A stretch of DNA of 54,579 bases from positions 1 to 54,579 of the forward strand of contig JAEMSI010000008.1 in assembly GCA_016462905.1 (NCBI GenBank). Reading direction: 5' to 3'. Positions 1 through 9,715 of the stretch are shown piece after piece. The translations under genes were made by a program, and so were the position numbers. The first letter of the stretch is position 1; each line of letters begins with the position of its first letter. Origin of the DNA: Polynucleobacter sp. (GTDB taxonomy: Bacteria > Pseudomonadota > Gammaproteobacteria > Burkholderiales > Burkholderiaceae). The notes below the pieces were generated by a model that was not told the origin of the DNA, made no database searches, and saw nothing but the letters and a program-made list of their open reading frames with translations.

Positions 1-692
1 AAAAGATGCGTCGTGCAGTAGCGATGGTAGTAAATCAGCCCGATTATGTTTTAGGTGTTGCTGGTAGCCCCAACAATGGCAAACCTTGCGCCTCTTATTT
101 CACTTGTGGAACACCGCTTTCTAATAATGTGGGCTCGACTCTATTAACCGGTAAGCGTGATTTTGAAGCTGCCAAGGCCCTGATTAAAGAGTCCGGCTAT
201 AAAGGCGAAAAAATTGTGATTATTTCTGCAAGTGATCAGCCCATCGTGCAATCGCAATCCTTGCTCACCACCGAATTATTACGTAAGCTCGGTTTGAATG
301 TCGAGTTGCAAGCCGGTGACTGGGGTAGTTTGATTACCCGTCGTACCTCCAAAGAGCCTGTGGATAAAGGTGGTTGGTCGATTTTCCATACTTGGTTAGT
401 CGGACCCGATTTGCTCAATCCTGGTGTGAACTTTGCGATTCGTGGCAACGGAGAGAAAGCATGGTTTGGTTGGCCAACCGATCCAAAGTTAGAAGCGTTG
501 CGTGAGGCCTATTTTGAAGCGCCCAATGCGGCGGCTGCTAAAAAAGCGGCCGAGGCGGTACAAGGTCGCGCTTTTGAATTCTTGCCTTATGTTCCAACCG
601 CTCAGTTTATTTTGCCAACTGCTTACCGCACCAATCTCTCTGGGATCATTGTGGCGCCGATGGCATTCCTTTGGAACGTGGAGAAAAAATAA
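1..692 (+). CDS. ABC transporter substrate-binding protein, family 5 (peptide/opine type), C-terminal part
   Basis: This is the C-terminal ~230 residues of an extracytoplasmic solute-binding protein of family 5 (DppA/OppA type). The frame is open to the left window edge, so the signal peptide and first lobe lie outside; full-length relatives are about 500-540 residues. The visible part has the usual second-lobe and closing sequence, ending in the FLPYVPTAQF / MAFLWNVEKK region typical of dipeptide-type binding proteins. It is followed 34 nt later by two permeases and two ATPases in one operon, so it should deliver the ligand to them. The specific ligand (peptide, glutathione, opine) cannot be read from this fragment. 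Confidence 0.9.
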   Translation, partial: KMRRAVAMVVNQPDYVLGVAGSPNNGKPCASYFTCGTPLSNNVGSTLLTGKRDFEAAKALIKESGYKGEKIVIISASDQPIVQSQSLLTTELLRKLGLNVELQAGDWGSLITRRTSKEPVDKGGWSIFHTWLVGPDLLNPGVNFAIRGNGEKAWFGWPTDPKLEALREAYFEAPNAAAAKKAAEAVQGRAFEFLPYVPTAQFILPTAYRTNLSGIIVAPMAFLWNVEKK

Positions 693-726
693 TTCCTTTC
701 ATTATTAGTTTGACTGGAGTTATGGT

Positions 727-1668
727 TTGTTTTCATACATAGTTCGGCGTCTAGGCGCAACGGTGGTCGTGATGGCCGTCGTTGCGTTTATCGTTTTTTC
801 GCTGCTGTATTTAACGCCTGGCGATCCTGCTGTCGTGATTGCAGGCGATGTAGCAACTCAAGAAGACATTAATCGAATTCGACAATCGCTCGGATTAGAT
901 CAGCCCTTTTTAGTGCGCTTTGGCAACTGGGTCTGGGATTTGTGCCAAGGTAATTTGGGTACTTCGATTTTTACTAATCTTCCCGTATCTAAATTAATTG
1001 GTCAGCGCGTCGAGCCCACTTTATCCTTAACCATCTGTACTTTAATCGTAGCTATTTTGACTGCTGTTCCTTTAGGAACAATTGCTGCAGCGCGTGCTGA
1101 GAGCAAAACCGATCATGCGATTATGGGGTTCTCAGTTTTAGGTTTTTCATTACCCGTTTTTGTTTTAGCGTATATCTTGATTCTGATATTTTCCCTGCAA
1201 CTGCATTGGTTACCCGTACAAGGATATCGACCGATGGCGGAGGGCCTTTGGCCGTGGTTTAAGCATTTAATTTTACCGAGCCTTGCTTTAGGAACGGTCT
1301 ATGCTGCCTTAATTGCGCGGATTACGCGTGCCAGTGTTTTGGATGTTTTGTCGCAAGACTATATTCGCACCGCTCAAGCCAAGGGATTAAAAGAGAGCGA
1401 TATTTTGATTCATCACGCATTAAAAAATGCTGCTGTGCCGATTATTACGATTATTGGAATTGGGATCGGACTTTTAATCTCGGGGGCGGTGGTCACCGAA
1501 ACTGTTTTTGCTATTCCTGGAATAGGGCGCTTAACGGTCGATGCGATTTTGCGACGCGATTATCCCGTGATTCAAGGTGTGATTTTGATTTTCTCAGCAA
1601 CGTATGTACTAATTAATCTGGTGATTGATTTATCGTATGTCTTTTTTGATCCACGAATACGGTATTAA
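727..1668 (+). CDS. ABC transporter permease, DppB/OppB type
   Basis: An inner-membrane permease of 313 residues, the usual length for DppB-like subunits. The N-terminus (FSYIVRRLGATVVVMAVVAF) is the first membrane helix; the GDPA motif follows the helix as in the family, and the EAA-type cytoplasmic loop (DYIRTAQAKGL) that docks to the ATPase is near residue 215. The start is a TTG at 727, chosen because GGAG (716-719) lies at good distance and the protein begins exactly at the conserved MxxYxxRR start; an ATG at 722 is out of frame and stops at once. It pairs with the next gene as the second permease. Confidence 0.93.
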   Translation: MFSYIVRRLGATVVVMAVVAFIVFSLLYLTPGDPAVVIAGDVATQEDINRIRQSLGLDQPFLVRFGNWVWDLCQGNLGTSIFTNLPVSKLIGQRVEPTLSLTICTLIVAILTAVPLGTIAAARAESKTDHAIMGFSVLGFSLPVFVLAYILILIFSLQLHWLPVQGYRPMAEGLWPWFKHLILPSLALGTVYAALIARITRASVLDVLSQDYIRTAQAKGLKESDILIHHALKNAAVPIITIIGIGIGLLISGAVVTETVFAIPGIGRLTVDAILRRDYPVIQGVILIFSATYVLINLVIDLSYVFFDPRIRY

Positions 1669-1676
1669 GGTGGGCG

Positions 1677-2576
1677 ATGAATTCATCTAGCGCAATTTCA
1701 ACTGCTTCGGCCCCTTTAAATTCTAAGCTCAGTACTTTCTTTAGAGTCAAGCTACCCGCTTTGTATCGGCGTTACCCTTTTGCGGTGATTGGTGCGGGCG
1801 TTTTAATTTTTATGAGCTTCATTGCGATTTTTGCACCACTGTTAGGGACGGTCGATCCACAAGCCGTGACTCCCTTAAATCGCCTAAAACCGCCGGGTTG
1901 GGAATGGTGGTTTGGTACCGATGCTTTGGGTCGAGATGTTTATAGTCGAGTAGTTTATGGAGCGCGCGTTTCTTTAATCGTTGGCATTTCGGTAGCTATA
2001 TTGAGTACTGTAGTTGGGTTATCGATTGGATTAATTACCGGCTTTGTTCGTTGGCTCGATGCGATTGTGATGCGCATTATGGATGGGTTAATGTCAATTC
2101 CATCGATCTTATTGGCGATTGCATTGATGGCTTTAACCAAAGCCAGTATCGAGAATGTAATTATCGCAATTACCTTGGCTGAAGTTCCTAGGGTAGTCCG
2201 CTTGGTGCGCAGCTTGGTATTGAGTTTGCGTGAGCAGCCTTATGTGGAAGCTGCTGCTGCATCGGGTACGCCTTTAATCAAAACCTTAATTCGGCACATT
2301 CTTCCTAATACCGTAGCCCCTTTATTGGTTCAGGCGACTTATATCTGTGCCTCAGCAATGATTACCGAAGCGATCTTATCTTTTATTGGTGCTGGTACGC
2401 CACCCAATATTCCGAGCTGGGGAAATATCATGGCTGAATCAAGAAGCTTATTTCAAATTGCAGGGTATTTAATTTTGTTTCCATCGATTTTCTTATCGGT
2501 GACGGTGTTAGCTGTAAATTATTTGGGCGACGGATTGCGCGATGCTTTAGATCCTCGTTTGTCGAGAAGGATGTAG
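1677..2576 (+). CDS. ABC transporter permease, DppC/OppC type
   Basis: Second permease of the peptide-type transporter, 299 residues. It has the DppC pattern: a cytoplasmic N-terminal tail, one helix (~34-56), the periplasmic WFGTDALGRDVYSRV signature and then five helices. The EAA loop reads PYVEAAAASGTPLIKTLIRH. The gene lies 8 nt after the DppB-like gene, with AAGGTGG just before its ATG. Assignment to the family is secure; the substrate is not. Confidence 0.93.
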   Translation: MNSSSAISTASAPLNSKLSTFFRVKLPALYRRYPFAVIGAGVLIFMSFIAIFAPLLGTVDPQAVTPLNRLKPPGWEWWFGTDALGRDVYSRVVYGARVSLIVGISVAILSTVVGLSIGLITGFVRWLDAIVMRIMDGLMSIPSILLAIALMALTKASIENVIIAITLAEVPRVVRLVRSLVLSLREQPYVEAAAASGTPLIKTLIRHILPNTVAPLLVQATYICASAMITEAILSFIGAGTPPNIPSWGNIMAESRSLFQIAGYLILFPSIFLSVTVLAVNYLGDGLRDALDPRLSRRM

Positions 2577-2579
2577 GGC

Positions 2580-3587
2580 ATGAGTCAGCAAACGGGGAAG
2601 GCGGTATTAGAGGTCAATGATTTACGCACGTATTTTTATACGCGCGATGGAGTGGTCCGCTCAGTAGATGGTATTTCATTTTCGGTTGCTCAAGGCGAAA
2701 CTCTGGCGATTGTAGGCGAGTCGGGTTGTGGAAAGAGCGTTACTTCCTTATCGATCTTGCGTTTAATTGCTTCGCCCCCTGGAAAAATTGTTTCAGGTTC
2801 GATTCGCTTTCATGGCACCGATTTATTAAGCCTTTCCGAAGACGAGATGCGCGATATTCGTGGCGATAAAATTTCGATGATTTTTCAAGAGCCGATGACT
2901 TCATTAAATCCGGTATTAACGATTGGGCAGCAAATTGGTGAAGTTTTAGAGTTGCATCGCGACTGCTCGAAAGAAGAGGCGCGAAACCGCACTTTAGAGA
3001 TGTTGAAATTGGTCAATATCCCTGAGCCTGAGAGCCGCATCGATGAATATCCCCATCAACTTTCGGGTGGTATGCGGCAACGAATCATGATTGCTATGGC
3101 GCTCGCCTGTGACCCCGAAATTTTGATTGCTGATGAGCCAACGACTGCCCTCGATGTCACGATTCAAGCGCAAATTTTGAATTTGATGCGCGAGTTACGC
3201 GATCGTACCCGTGCTGCAATTATTTTAATTACGCACGATTTGGGTGTGGTTGCCGAAATGGCACAACGCGTAGTAGTCATGTACGCAGGACGTAAGGTGG
3301 AAGAGGCAAATGTATTTGATTTATTTGAAAAGCCACTGCATCCCTATACCCTCGGATTGCTCAATTCAATGCCGCGCTTAACTGACTCACAATCAAAACG
3401 GCTAACCGAAATACCTGGCATGGTGCCCTCATTACGTAATGAAATGATCGGCTGTGCTTTTGCACCACGCTGTTCGTATGCTACTGAGCGCTGTCGTGTA
3501 GAAGCGCCGATTCTTGAAGATCATGGCAATCAGCACGGGGTTGCCTGTTGGAACCCTGTCTCGCTTGCAAAGGCGATCTCGTCATGA
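2580..3587 (+). CDS. ABC transporter ATP-binding protein, DppD/OppD type
   Basis: Cytoplasmic ATPase of the same transporter, 335 residues. It has Walker A GESGCGKS, a Q-loop FQEPMTSLNP, the signature LSGGMRQR, Walker B ILIADEPTTALD and the H-loop THD. The C-terminal oligopeptide-type extension holds a cysteine cluster (GCAFAPRCSYATERC ... ACW), which in OppD/DppD relatives can bind an Fe-S cluster. It starts 3 nt after the permease stop and its TGA overlaps the ATG of the next ATPase (ATGA), so translation of the two is coupled. Confidence 0.94.
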   Translation: MSQQTGKAVLEVNDLRTYFYTRDGVVRSVDGISFSVAQGETLAIVGESGCGKSVTSLSILRLIASPPGKIVSGSIRFHGTDLLSLSEDEMRDIRGDKISMIFQEPMTSLNPVLTIGQQIGEVLELHRDCSKEEARNRTLEMLKLVNIPEPESRIDEYPHQLSGGMRQRIMIAMALACDPEILIADEPTTALDVTIQAQILNLMRELRDRTRAAIILITHDLGVVAEMAQRVVVMYAGRKVEEANVFDLFEKPLHPYTLGLLNSMPRLTDSQSKRLTEIPGMVPSLRNEMIGCAFAPRCSYATERCRVEAPILEDHGNQHGVACWNPVSLAKAISS

Positions 3588-4558
3588 CGCAAAAGAAATC
3601 ATTGCTCGAGGTGAAAGACCTGTGTAAGCATTACCCGATTCGCAAAGGCCTACTAAGTCGTATAGCGGGTTATGTGTATGCGGTCGATGGAGTGAGTTTT
3701 TCGATTCACGAAGGCGAGACTTTAGGTTTAGTGGGCGAGAGCGGTTGTGGAAAATCGACCGTAGGACGCACCATTTTGAAACTGATTGAACCGACACGTG
3801 GTGAGATTCTTTGGCAAGGCGAACGCATTGATGAACTAAGTCGTTCTGAAATGGTTCCGTACCGCAAAGAAATACAAGCGGTTTTTCAAGACCCGTATTC
3901 TTCTTTAAATCCGCGGATGCGCGCCGCCGATATTGTTTCTGAGCCTTTGCGTAATTTTGAAAAATTATCTCAAGAAGCGGGGCGAGAGCGGGTAGCGGCA
4001 CTGTTTGAGCGAGTAGGCTTGAGGCCGGATCAGATGGTGCGTTATCCGCATGAGTTTTCTGGTGGACAGCGTCAGCGTTTGGGTATCGCGCGGGCTTTAT
4101 CGGTTAAGCCTAAATTAATCATGTGCGACGAACCAGTATCTGCCTTGGATGTCTCTGTGCAAGCACAAGTGATTAATTTACTGGGGGATTTACAGCAAGA
4201 ATTTGGCGTCTCTTATTTATTTATCGCCCATGATTTGGCCGTGGTAAAGCACATTAGTCATCGGATTGCGGTGATGTATTTGGGGCGAATTGTGGAGTTA
4301 GCAGAAACGCAGGAATTATTTAGTCATGCAGCGCATCCTTATACCGAAGCCTTGCTATCAGCGGTACCGATTCCCGACCCTAAGCATCAGCGCAAACAAA
4401 TTGTTTTAGGCGGCGATGTTCCCAGCCCAATCAATCGGCCTAGCGGCTGCCATTTTCATACGCGCTGTCCTTATGCGCAGAAAATTTGTAGTAGTCAAGT
4501 ACCAAAATTAGAAGAAATTTCACCAAATCATTTTGTCTCATGCCACTTTAAGTTATAG
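3584..4558 (+). CDS. ABC transporter ATP-binding protein, DppF/OppF type
   Basis: Second ATPase, 324 residues from ATG 3584. The ATG overlaps the TGA of the preceding gene; a further upstream TTG at 3548 is in frame but would only add residues lying inside the previous gene. Walker A is GESGCGKST, the signature is [15 protein letters not shown], Walker [13 protein letters not shown]-loop AHD. The C-terminus carries the same cysteine-rich oligopeptide-type tail ([15 protein letters not shown]). It forms the ATPase heterodimer with the DppD-like subunit. It also overlaps the beginning of the PilZ gene as annotated. Confidence 0.94.
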   Translation: MTQKKSLLEVKDLCKHYPIRKGLLSRIAGYVYAVDGVSFSIHEGETLGLVGESGCGKSTVGRTILKLIEPTRGEILWQGERIDELSRSEMVPYRKEIQAVFQDPYSSLNPRMRAADIVSEPLRNFEKLSQEAGRERVAALFERVGLRPDQMVRYPHEFSGGQRQRLGIARALSVKPKLIMCDEPVSALDVSVQAQVINLLGDLQQEFGVSYLFIAHDLAVVKHISHRIAVMYLGRIVELAETQELFSHAAHPYTEALLSAVPIPDPKHQRKQIVLGGDVPSPINRPSGCHFHTRCPYAQKICSSQVPKLEEISPNHFVSCHFKL

Positions 4559-4895
4559 TAACTTTAGAGTAAAAATTACTATAAATAAAGTGAAAAAAAT
4601 CACTCCTCCCGCAATCCGAAAACGTGTTCGTGCCCCACGAATTTCTTCTAAACTTCCTGTTGTTGTTAATGGTAAGCGAGGTATTACGCAAGACATTAGT
4701 GCCTCGGGTGTTTGTTTTGAAATTGACGACAACCTTCATTTAGGATCCTTAATTCATTTTTTGATTGAATTGGATACCCCTGGCGGCAAATTAAATTTAG
4801 ATTGTGAGGCAGAGGTAGTTCGGCTTGATAAAATCAAGGGAAAAAACAAAGTCGCAGTAAAGATTTTGAATCAAACTATTTCACAAGCGAAATAA
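4533..4895 (+). CDS. PilZ domain protein
   Basis: A 120-residue single-domain protein. An arginine-rich stretch (RKRVRAPR, about residues 29-36) and a DISASG motif (about 53-58) match the two cyclic-di-GMP contact motifs of PilZ domains (RxxxR and D/NxSxxG), followed by the beta-barrel pattern of alternating hydrophobics. The start is uncertain: ATG 4533 overlaps the end of the ATPase gene by 26 nt, and an in-frame GTG at 4590 is possible; neither has a good ribosome site. It probably senses cyclic-di-GMP; its partner is unknown and it may be unrelated to the transporter upstream. Confidence 0.78.
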   Translation: MSHATLSYSNFRVKITINKVKKITPPAIRKRVRAPRISSKLPVVVNGKRGITQDISASGVCFEIDDNLHLGSLIHFLIELDTPGGKLNLDCEAEVVRLDKIKGKNKVAVKILNQTISQAK

Positions 4896-4930
4896 AACCA
4901 ATATTTAATACGTATTCGTAGTAGTTGAGC

Positions 4931-5557
4931 TTAAACCGTTAAAGTCCAGAGTGCCGTTAGCGCCAAAATCAAAGCTAAGAAACGGTTAAAAAATAAAAGG
5001 CGTTTTCCTGAACTGAGCCACACTCGCACAACACTACCTGCAATCGCATAGCTCATATTGCTGGCAAAGGCGAAGCACATCATCACCACGCAAGACACAA
5101 TCAGTCGTTGTTCGGGGTTGCTACTGGGGATTCCTTCGGCATGAATAACCCAAGCGCTGGTAATTGTGAGGGCCAGTAGCCACACCTTAATATTCAGAAA
5201 TTGAAAAATAACCCCCTTAAAAAAACCCATATTGAGTTTATTCAGGTTTACCTCCTTAAGTTGACTGCTTTGGCTTAATTTAAATGCCAGCCAAATTAAA
5301 TAAGCGCATCCTAGAAATTGAATCAGATAGCGAATGATTGGCATCTGGGTGACGAGCGTGCCTATTCCAAGACCGCAAGCCATCATGATAAAAAGCCAGC
5401 CTACGGGTACTGCTAAGGTGAATGGAAGGGTACGGCGAAAACCATCGTTGGCGGCAATCGCGGTAGTCAACATCGTATTGGGACCAGGAGAGAAGGTCAT
5501 GACCGTACAAAAAATCAGTAATGCAATGAATTCGCGCAGACTAAGTATTTCTAACAT
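4931..5557 (-). CDS. LysE/RhtB family amino-acid exporter
   Basis: An inner-membrane exporter of 208 residues with about six helices, the length and pattern of the LysE/RhtB family. The family motif near the N-terminus is seen as FSPGPNTMLTTAIAANDGFRR. It is the last gene of the leftward operon, 13 nt after the MlrC-type gene, so it may relieve build-up of an amino acid made by the hydrolases upstream. That role is inferred from position only. Confidence 0.88.
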   Translation of the reverse strand: MLEILSLREFIALLIFCTVMTFSPGPNTMLTTAIAANDGFRRTLPFTLAVPVGWLFIMMACGLGIGTLVTQMPIIRYLIQFLGCAYLIWLAFKLSQSSQLKEVNLNKLNMGFFKGVIFQFLNIKVWLLALTITSAWVIHAEGIPSSNPEQRLIVSCVVMMCFAFASNMSYAIAGSVVRVWLSSGKRLLFFNRFLALILALTALWTLTV

Positions 5558-5570
5558 GAGCTTGATTCGT

Positions 5571-7079
5571 TTAATTCGGTAATGCTGTTAAATCGAGCGG
5601 ATAAATCGGTCGACGAATCTGCTTGAATTCAAACCATCGGTAGTTAGAACTACTTGGCCCACCTTGATCGGAATCGCACTCGACAAAGCCCTTGCTCAGT
5701 GGCAAAAAGACGGGACGGCAATACATGCGTGATTTGAGTAAAACAAAGGATTTATTTTCGAGCTGAATCCCTAAACTGGTCATCACTCCCAAATCGTAGG
5801 GCTCAACGCGTTCTGAGCTAATCACGATGTGAGCGTGTTCGGTTTCAAATAAAACACTGGCGCCCATTTGCAGGGTAGAGCCAGTAAAAATAGGACCTGT
5901 AACCAAAACTCGACCATCACTGATGGCGATCATTTTGCCTTGGAGTTTGAATGGTGGTTTAACTTGACCCCGATAGGTCCAGCCAGACTTATTGCCCAGC
6001 TCAATCGTGGTGACCTGATTGAGTCCAATGCTAATTAATTGCTGTACGGTTTGCGGATCAGTTATTGGCCCAACTGCGAGATTACTTAAACCAAAACTGA
6101 GAGCGGCTTCAAGAATATCGGTGGTGTCGCAAGAGCCACCCGACATGACATTATCACTATGGTCTAAAAGTAAGATAGGACCATGCCCAGCGTTCTTTGC
6201 TAAGGCCGTTGCATTTTCTAGGGATTTGCGAGTGGGGATGCTGGCATAAACAAACCCATCGGCATGATGGAGGATGAGGGTTTGCAGTTCATCGGCCAAT
6301 TGATTGGCGAGGACCGCCTTAGGGTCTTGTAATTGATCGGTGATCACGATTACCGACATGCCCGTATCGTGAAAATCGGCGAGACTAAATCCAGCCAAGA
6401 TTGAAATGGCTAAAACACCCGTGCGTTTTTCCATAGCTTGGGCTGCTTCTACGGCTAATTTCATCGCGCCCTGCTGAGTATTGCTACGCAGGGTATGAGA
6501 AAGCAGAGGTAGTTGGCGATAAACTATGGCCGGTTGAATTTTTTGTGCGATTAAATCGAGTAATAATTGACCTGCATGTAATCCGGTTTCATACATATCG
6601 ATATGCGGATAGGTTTTAAAGCTCACCATCACGTTACAGTTTTTCACCATTTTGGGCGTGACATTCGCATGGAGGTCGAGTGCAACCGCAATGGGAGTAT
6701 TAGGGGCAATCTGTCGGATCCGCTCCAGAAGGCTACCTTCACCATCGACTGCACCGTCAGCCACCATCGCCCCATGTAAGTCGAGCAAGATGGCATCGCA
6801 GCCTAGTTTGATTGCATCAAGAATGTGCTTGCAAACAGTTTGATAGGCATCGGCTTGCACGGTTGCACTGGGATTGGAGAAGGCACATACGGGAGTGATT
6901 ATTTCTGCGCCCACTTCTTTTGCTAAATGAATAAAGGCACCCATCGCCGTGCGAGCGTTTTCTTGATCACGATACGCTGCTTCTCCCCAGAGCGGATGAA
7001 ATGCGGTGAGCGGGGTGGGAATCGGTGAAAAGGTATTGGTTTCGTGCTGGAAACGCGCGATCACAAATTTTGGTTTCAT
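5571..7079 (-). CDS. M81 family hydrolase (MlrC/microcystinase C-like)
   Basis: A 502-residue member of the DUF1485/M81 family, named after MlrC, which hydrolyses the linear peptide left from microcystin breakdown; most family members act on unknown amides. The N-terminal signature FQHETNTFSP (about 10-19) and the zinc-ligand motifs LLDLHGAM (about 97-104) and DLHANVT (about 134-140) plus KTYPHIDMYETG are intact. The C-terminal MlrC domain is complete. Its start overlaps the stop of the amidohydrolase gene by 4 nt. The operon context (two M20 hydrolases, transaminase) points to amide or peptide-like substrates rather than specifically microcystin. Confidence 0.88.
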   Translation of the reverse strand: MKPKFVIARFQHETNTFSPIPTPLTAFHPLWGEAAYRDQENARTAMGAFIHLAKEVGAEIITPVCAFSNPSATVQADAYQTVCKHILDAIKLGCDAILLDLHGAMVADGAVDGEGSLLERIRQIAPNTPIAVALDLHANVTPKMVKNCNVMVSFKTYPHIDMYETGLHAGQLLLDLIAQKIQPAIVYRQLPLLSHTLRSNTQQGAMKLAVEAAQAMEKRTGVLAISILAGFSLADFHDTGMSVIVITDQLQDPKAVLANQLADELQTLILHHADGFVYASIPTRKSLENATALAKNAGHGPILLLDHSDNVMSGGSCDTTDILEAALSFGLSNLAVGPITDPQTVQQLISIGLNQVTTIELGNKSGWTYRGQVKPPFKLQGKMIAISDGRVLVTGPIFTGSTLQMGASVLFETEHAHIVISSERVEPYDLGVMTSLGIQLENKSFVLLKSRMYCRPVFLPLSKGFVECDSDQGGPSSSNYRWFEFKQIRRPIYPLDLTALPN

Positions 7080-8329
7080 GCGGATCGGTTGGCAAAGGTA
7101 AGCATTGAATGAAGCAATACATTGGCGCCTGCTTCGAGGTCCTCGGGTTTGGCATCTTCGATTTCATTATGGCTTACCCCGTCTTTGCACGGAATGAAGA
7201 TCATGCCAGTGGGGGCAAGGCGTGCCATATAAATAGCATCGTGTCCCGCACCTGAAACGACATCGATGTGCGAATAGCCCAAATCAATCGCCGCCTGCCG
7301 AATTGCATGAATGCACGATGGGTCGAAATTACAGGGCGGAAAATACGACACTTCGTTGAGATCAATCACCATGGAGCGTTCTTTTGCTACCTTGGTAATT
7401 TGGTTTTGTAATAAGGCGGTCATTTGATTCAGCACATGGGAGTCAGGATGGCGAATATCCATCGAAAACTTCACTTGACCAGGAATGACATTGCGACTGT
7501 TCGGAAAGACTTGTACCATGCCCACTGTACCTCTACCATGGGGTGGAAATTGGTTCGCAATCTCAACTACCGATTGCATGATGATCAAGGCGGTTTGCAA
7601 AGCGTCTTGGCGGATCTCCATGGGAGTGGGACCCGCATGAGCTTCGAAACCGTGCACGATGCAATCGAACCAACGCAAACCCATCACCGCCGGTACCACA
7701 CCAATCGTCTTTTTTTGATACTCAAGAACGGGACCCTGTTCAATATGCGTTTCAAAATAGGCGCTACAGGGATGATCCCCAGGGATCTGTTCGCCTAAGA
7801 AACCAATGCGGTTTAATTCTGCTTTTACGGTTTTGCCGTCTTTATCTTGCGCTGCATACGCATGCTCTAGAGTAAAAGCCTTGGCAAAAACACCTGAGCC
7901 CATCATCACGGGTGTAAAACGCGAACCTTCTTCATTAGTCCAAAAAACAACTTCCAATGGTGCTTCGGTTTCAATCTGATGCTCATTGAGGGTTTCGATG
8001 ACTTCTAAACCAGCTAAGACGCCGTAGTTGCCGTCGTATTTACCACCAGTGGGCTGAGTATCAATGTGACTACCCGTCATGATGGGTGCTAATGCAGGAT
8101 TTGTTCCAGCACGCCGCATAAACGTATTGCCGATTTGATCCACGGTGATAGTTAGACCCAGTTTTTTGGCTTTTTCGATCACCCATTGACGACCTTGTTG
8201 ATCGAGATCGCTTAAGGCAAGCCGACAAACACCCCCTTTGGGAGTTGCACCAATTTGCGCTAGGGTGAGAAGCGATTGAGTGAGTCGCGAGCGATTGATT
8301 CGAAGCTGAGATAAAACCGGTTGCGCCAC
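7076..8329 (-). CDS. Zn-dependent M20 amidohydrolase (N-carbamoyl-L-amino-acid hydrolase / allantoate amidohydrolase / beta-ureidopropionase type)
   Basis: A 417-residue amidase of the HyuC/AllC/AmaB branch of M20. Metal and substrate motifs are visible: GSHIDTQPTGGKYDGNYGV (about residue 82), FWTNEEGSRFTP, FETHIEQGPVLE and the C-terminal SGAGHDA. These enzymes remove a carbamoyl or ureido group, releasing ammonia and CO2. The transaminase lying 3 nt upstream in transcription order would fit beta-ureidopropionase or an N-carbamoyl-omega-amino acid as substrate, but no hydantoinase or dihydropyrimidinase is present in the window. Confidence 0.88.
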   Translation of the reverse strand: MAQPVLSQLRINRSRLTQSLLTLAQIGATPKGGVCRLALSDLDQQGRQWVIEKAKKLGLTITVDQIGNTFMRRAGTNPALAPIMTGSHIDTQPTGGKYDGNYGVLAGLEVIETLNEHQIETEAPLEVVFWTNEEGSRFTPVMMGSGVFAKAFTLEHAYAAQDKDGKTVKAELNRIGFLGEQIPGDHPCSAYFETHIEQGPVLEYQKKTIGVVPAVMGLRWFDCIVHGFEAHAGPTPMEIRQDALQTALIIMQSVVEIANQFPPHGRGTVGMVQVFPNSRNVIPGQVKFSMDIRHPDSHVLNQMTALLQNQITKVAKERSMVIDLNEVSYFPPCNFDPSCIHAIRQAAIDLGYSHIDVVSGAGHDAIYMARLAPTGMIFIPCKDGVSHNEIEDAKPEDLEAGANVLLHSMLTFANRSA

Positions 8330-8332
8330 GAA

Positions 8333-9694
8333 TTAAAAGGCTTTCTTGAGAACCCGACCAAAGGTTTCCACAAAGGACTCAACTTCCGCTGGTGTCGCAA
8401 CAAAAGGGGGCCCCATTGCAATCGTATCGCTGGTAATTCGCACCAAAATGCCATGTTCAATGCAACTTTCTAAGACTTGCATGCCACGTAAACCCGGTTT
8501 ACCTGCAATTGGCTCTAAATCGAAAGCAGCCGATACACCGCAATTACGAATATCCAATATGCCTGCCTGTCCTTTTAGGGAATGCACCGCATCTCCTAGG
8601 ACGCGATCCAGTACCTTGGTTTTTTCCATAATGCCATCGCTCTCAAAAATATCGAGAGCCGCGTGTGCAGCTGCGGTGGCGATAGGATGCCCCGAATAGG
8701 TAAAGCCGTGGAAAAATTCAATCGCTTGTTCTTGCCCGCCAATGCCCGTAATGGCATCGTAAATATCTTCTCGGACGACAACGCCACCCATGGGAATGAC
8801 TCCATTGGTAATGGCTTTCGCAAAAGTAATCATGTCGGGCTTCACGCCAAAACGATCGGCTCCAAAGTTCGCCGCTAAACGACCAAAGCCCGTAATCACT
8901 TCATCAAAAATCAAGAGGATGCCGTGTTTCGTGCAAATATCACGAATTTTTTCTAAGTAGCCAACCGGCGGGACGATTACACCCGTGGAGCCTTGCACGG
9001 GCTCGAGAATCACCGCAGCAATATTGCTAGCATCGTGCAATAAAACCAGCCGCTCTAATTCATCGGCCAAGTGGGCTCCCCATGTGGGCTGTCCTTTTGA
9101 GAATGCCATTTGCGACAGATTGAGGGTGTGCGGCAAATGGTCAACCCCTGGCATCATCATCGGACCAAACATTTTGCGATTGGCTGGAATTCCGCCGACC
9201 GAAATTCCGCCGATACAAGCACCGTGGTATCCCCGTTCGCGACCGATCATCCGAAAACGGGTCGCTTCGCCTTTGGCGCGATGGTAGGCGAGCGCAATTT
9301 TTAATGCCGTATCAACCGCTTCCGAACCCGAATTAACAAAGAAGACTTTATTTAATCCAGGTGGCGTGTATTGCGTAATACGTTTTGCTAAGCGAAAGGT
9401 TTCTGATCCAGCCATTTGAAAAGCAGGGACATAGTCCATTTTTTCATATTGTTTTTGGATCGCCTCAATCATGCGGGGATCGCCATGACCTAGTGGGGAT
9501 GTCCATAGACCCGAGGCGCCGTCAAATAATTGACGACCATGATCATCAAAGTAATAAACGCCTTTAGCCGACGTCATTACTTTGGGGTTTTTTCTGAAAT
9601 ACCGATTCGGGGTATAGGGCAGCCAATACGCATCCATTGCTTGAATGTATTCAGCCGAATTCACTTCTTTAAATTGGGATGTCTCAATCTTCAT
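8333..9694 (-). CDS. Class III pyridoxal-phosphate aminotransferase (omega-amino acid:pyruvate type)
   Basis: A 453-residue PLP enzyme. The fold-type I class III signature is clear: cofactor aspartate in LLIFDEVITGFGR and the Schiff-base lysine in MITFAKAITNGVIPMGG. The N-terminal YLPYTPNRYF-like region and GLWTSPLGHG near residue 62 resemble beta-alanine/omega-amino acid:pyruvate aminotransferases. Within the operon it could convert the amino acid freed by the adjacent amidohydrolase into an oxo acid. Exact amino donor is not determinable here. Confidence 0.9.
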   Translation of the reverse strand: MKIETSQFKEVNSAEYIQAMDAYWLPYTPNRYFRKNPKVMTSAKGVYYFDDHGRQLFDGASGLWTSPLGHGDPRMIEAIQKQYEKMDYVPAFQMAGSETFRLAKRITQYTPPGLNKVFFVNSGSEAVDTALKIALAYHRAKGEATRFRMIGRERGYHGACIGGISVGGIPANRKMFGPMMMPGVDHLPHTLNLSQMAFSKGQPTWGAHLADELERLVLLHDASNIAAVILEPVQGSTGVIVPPVGYLEKIRDICTKHGILLIFDEVITGFGRLAANFGADRFGVKPDMITFAKAITNGVIPMGGVVVREDIYDAITGIGGQEQAIEFFHGFTYSGHPIATAAAHAALDIFESDGIMEKTKVLDRVLGDAVHSLKGQAGILDIRNCGVSAAFDLEPIAGKPGLRGMQVLESCIEHGILVRITSDTIAMGPPFVATPAEVESFVETFGRVLKKAF

Positions 9695-9715
9695 GGGCGC
9701 CTCGTTTAAGCGGGT

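Noticed and set aside
3582..4001. 139-residue open frame on the - strand
   Set aside because: It lies wholly inside the DppF-type ATPase gene on the other strand, has no ribosome site or recognisable domain, and its composition follows the shadow of the real gene.
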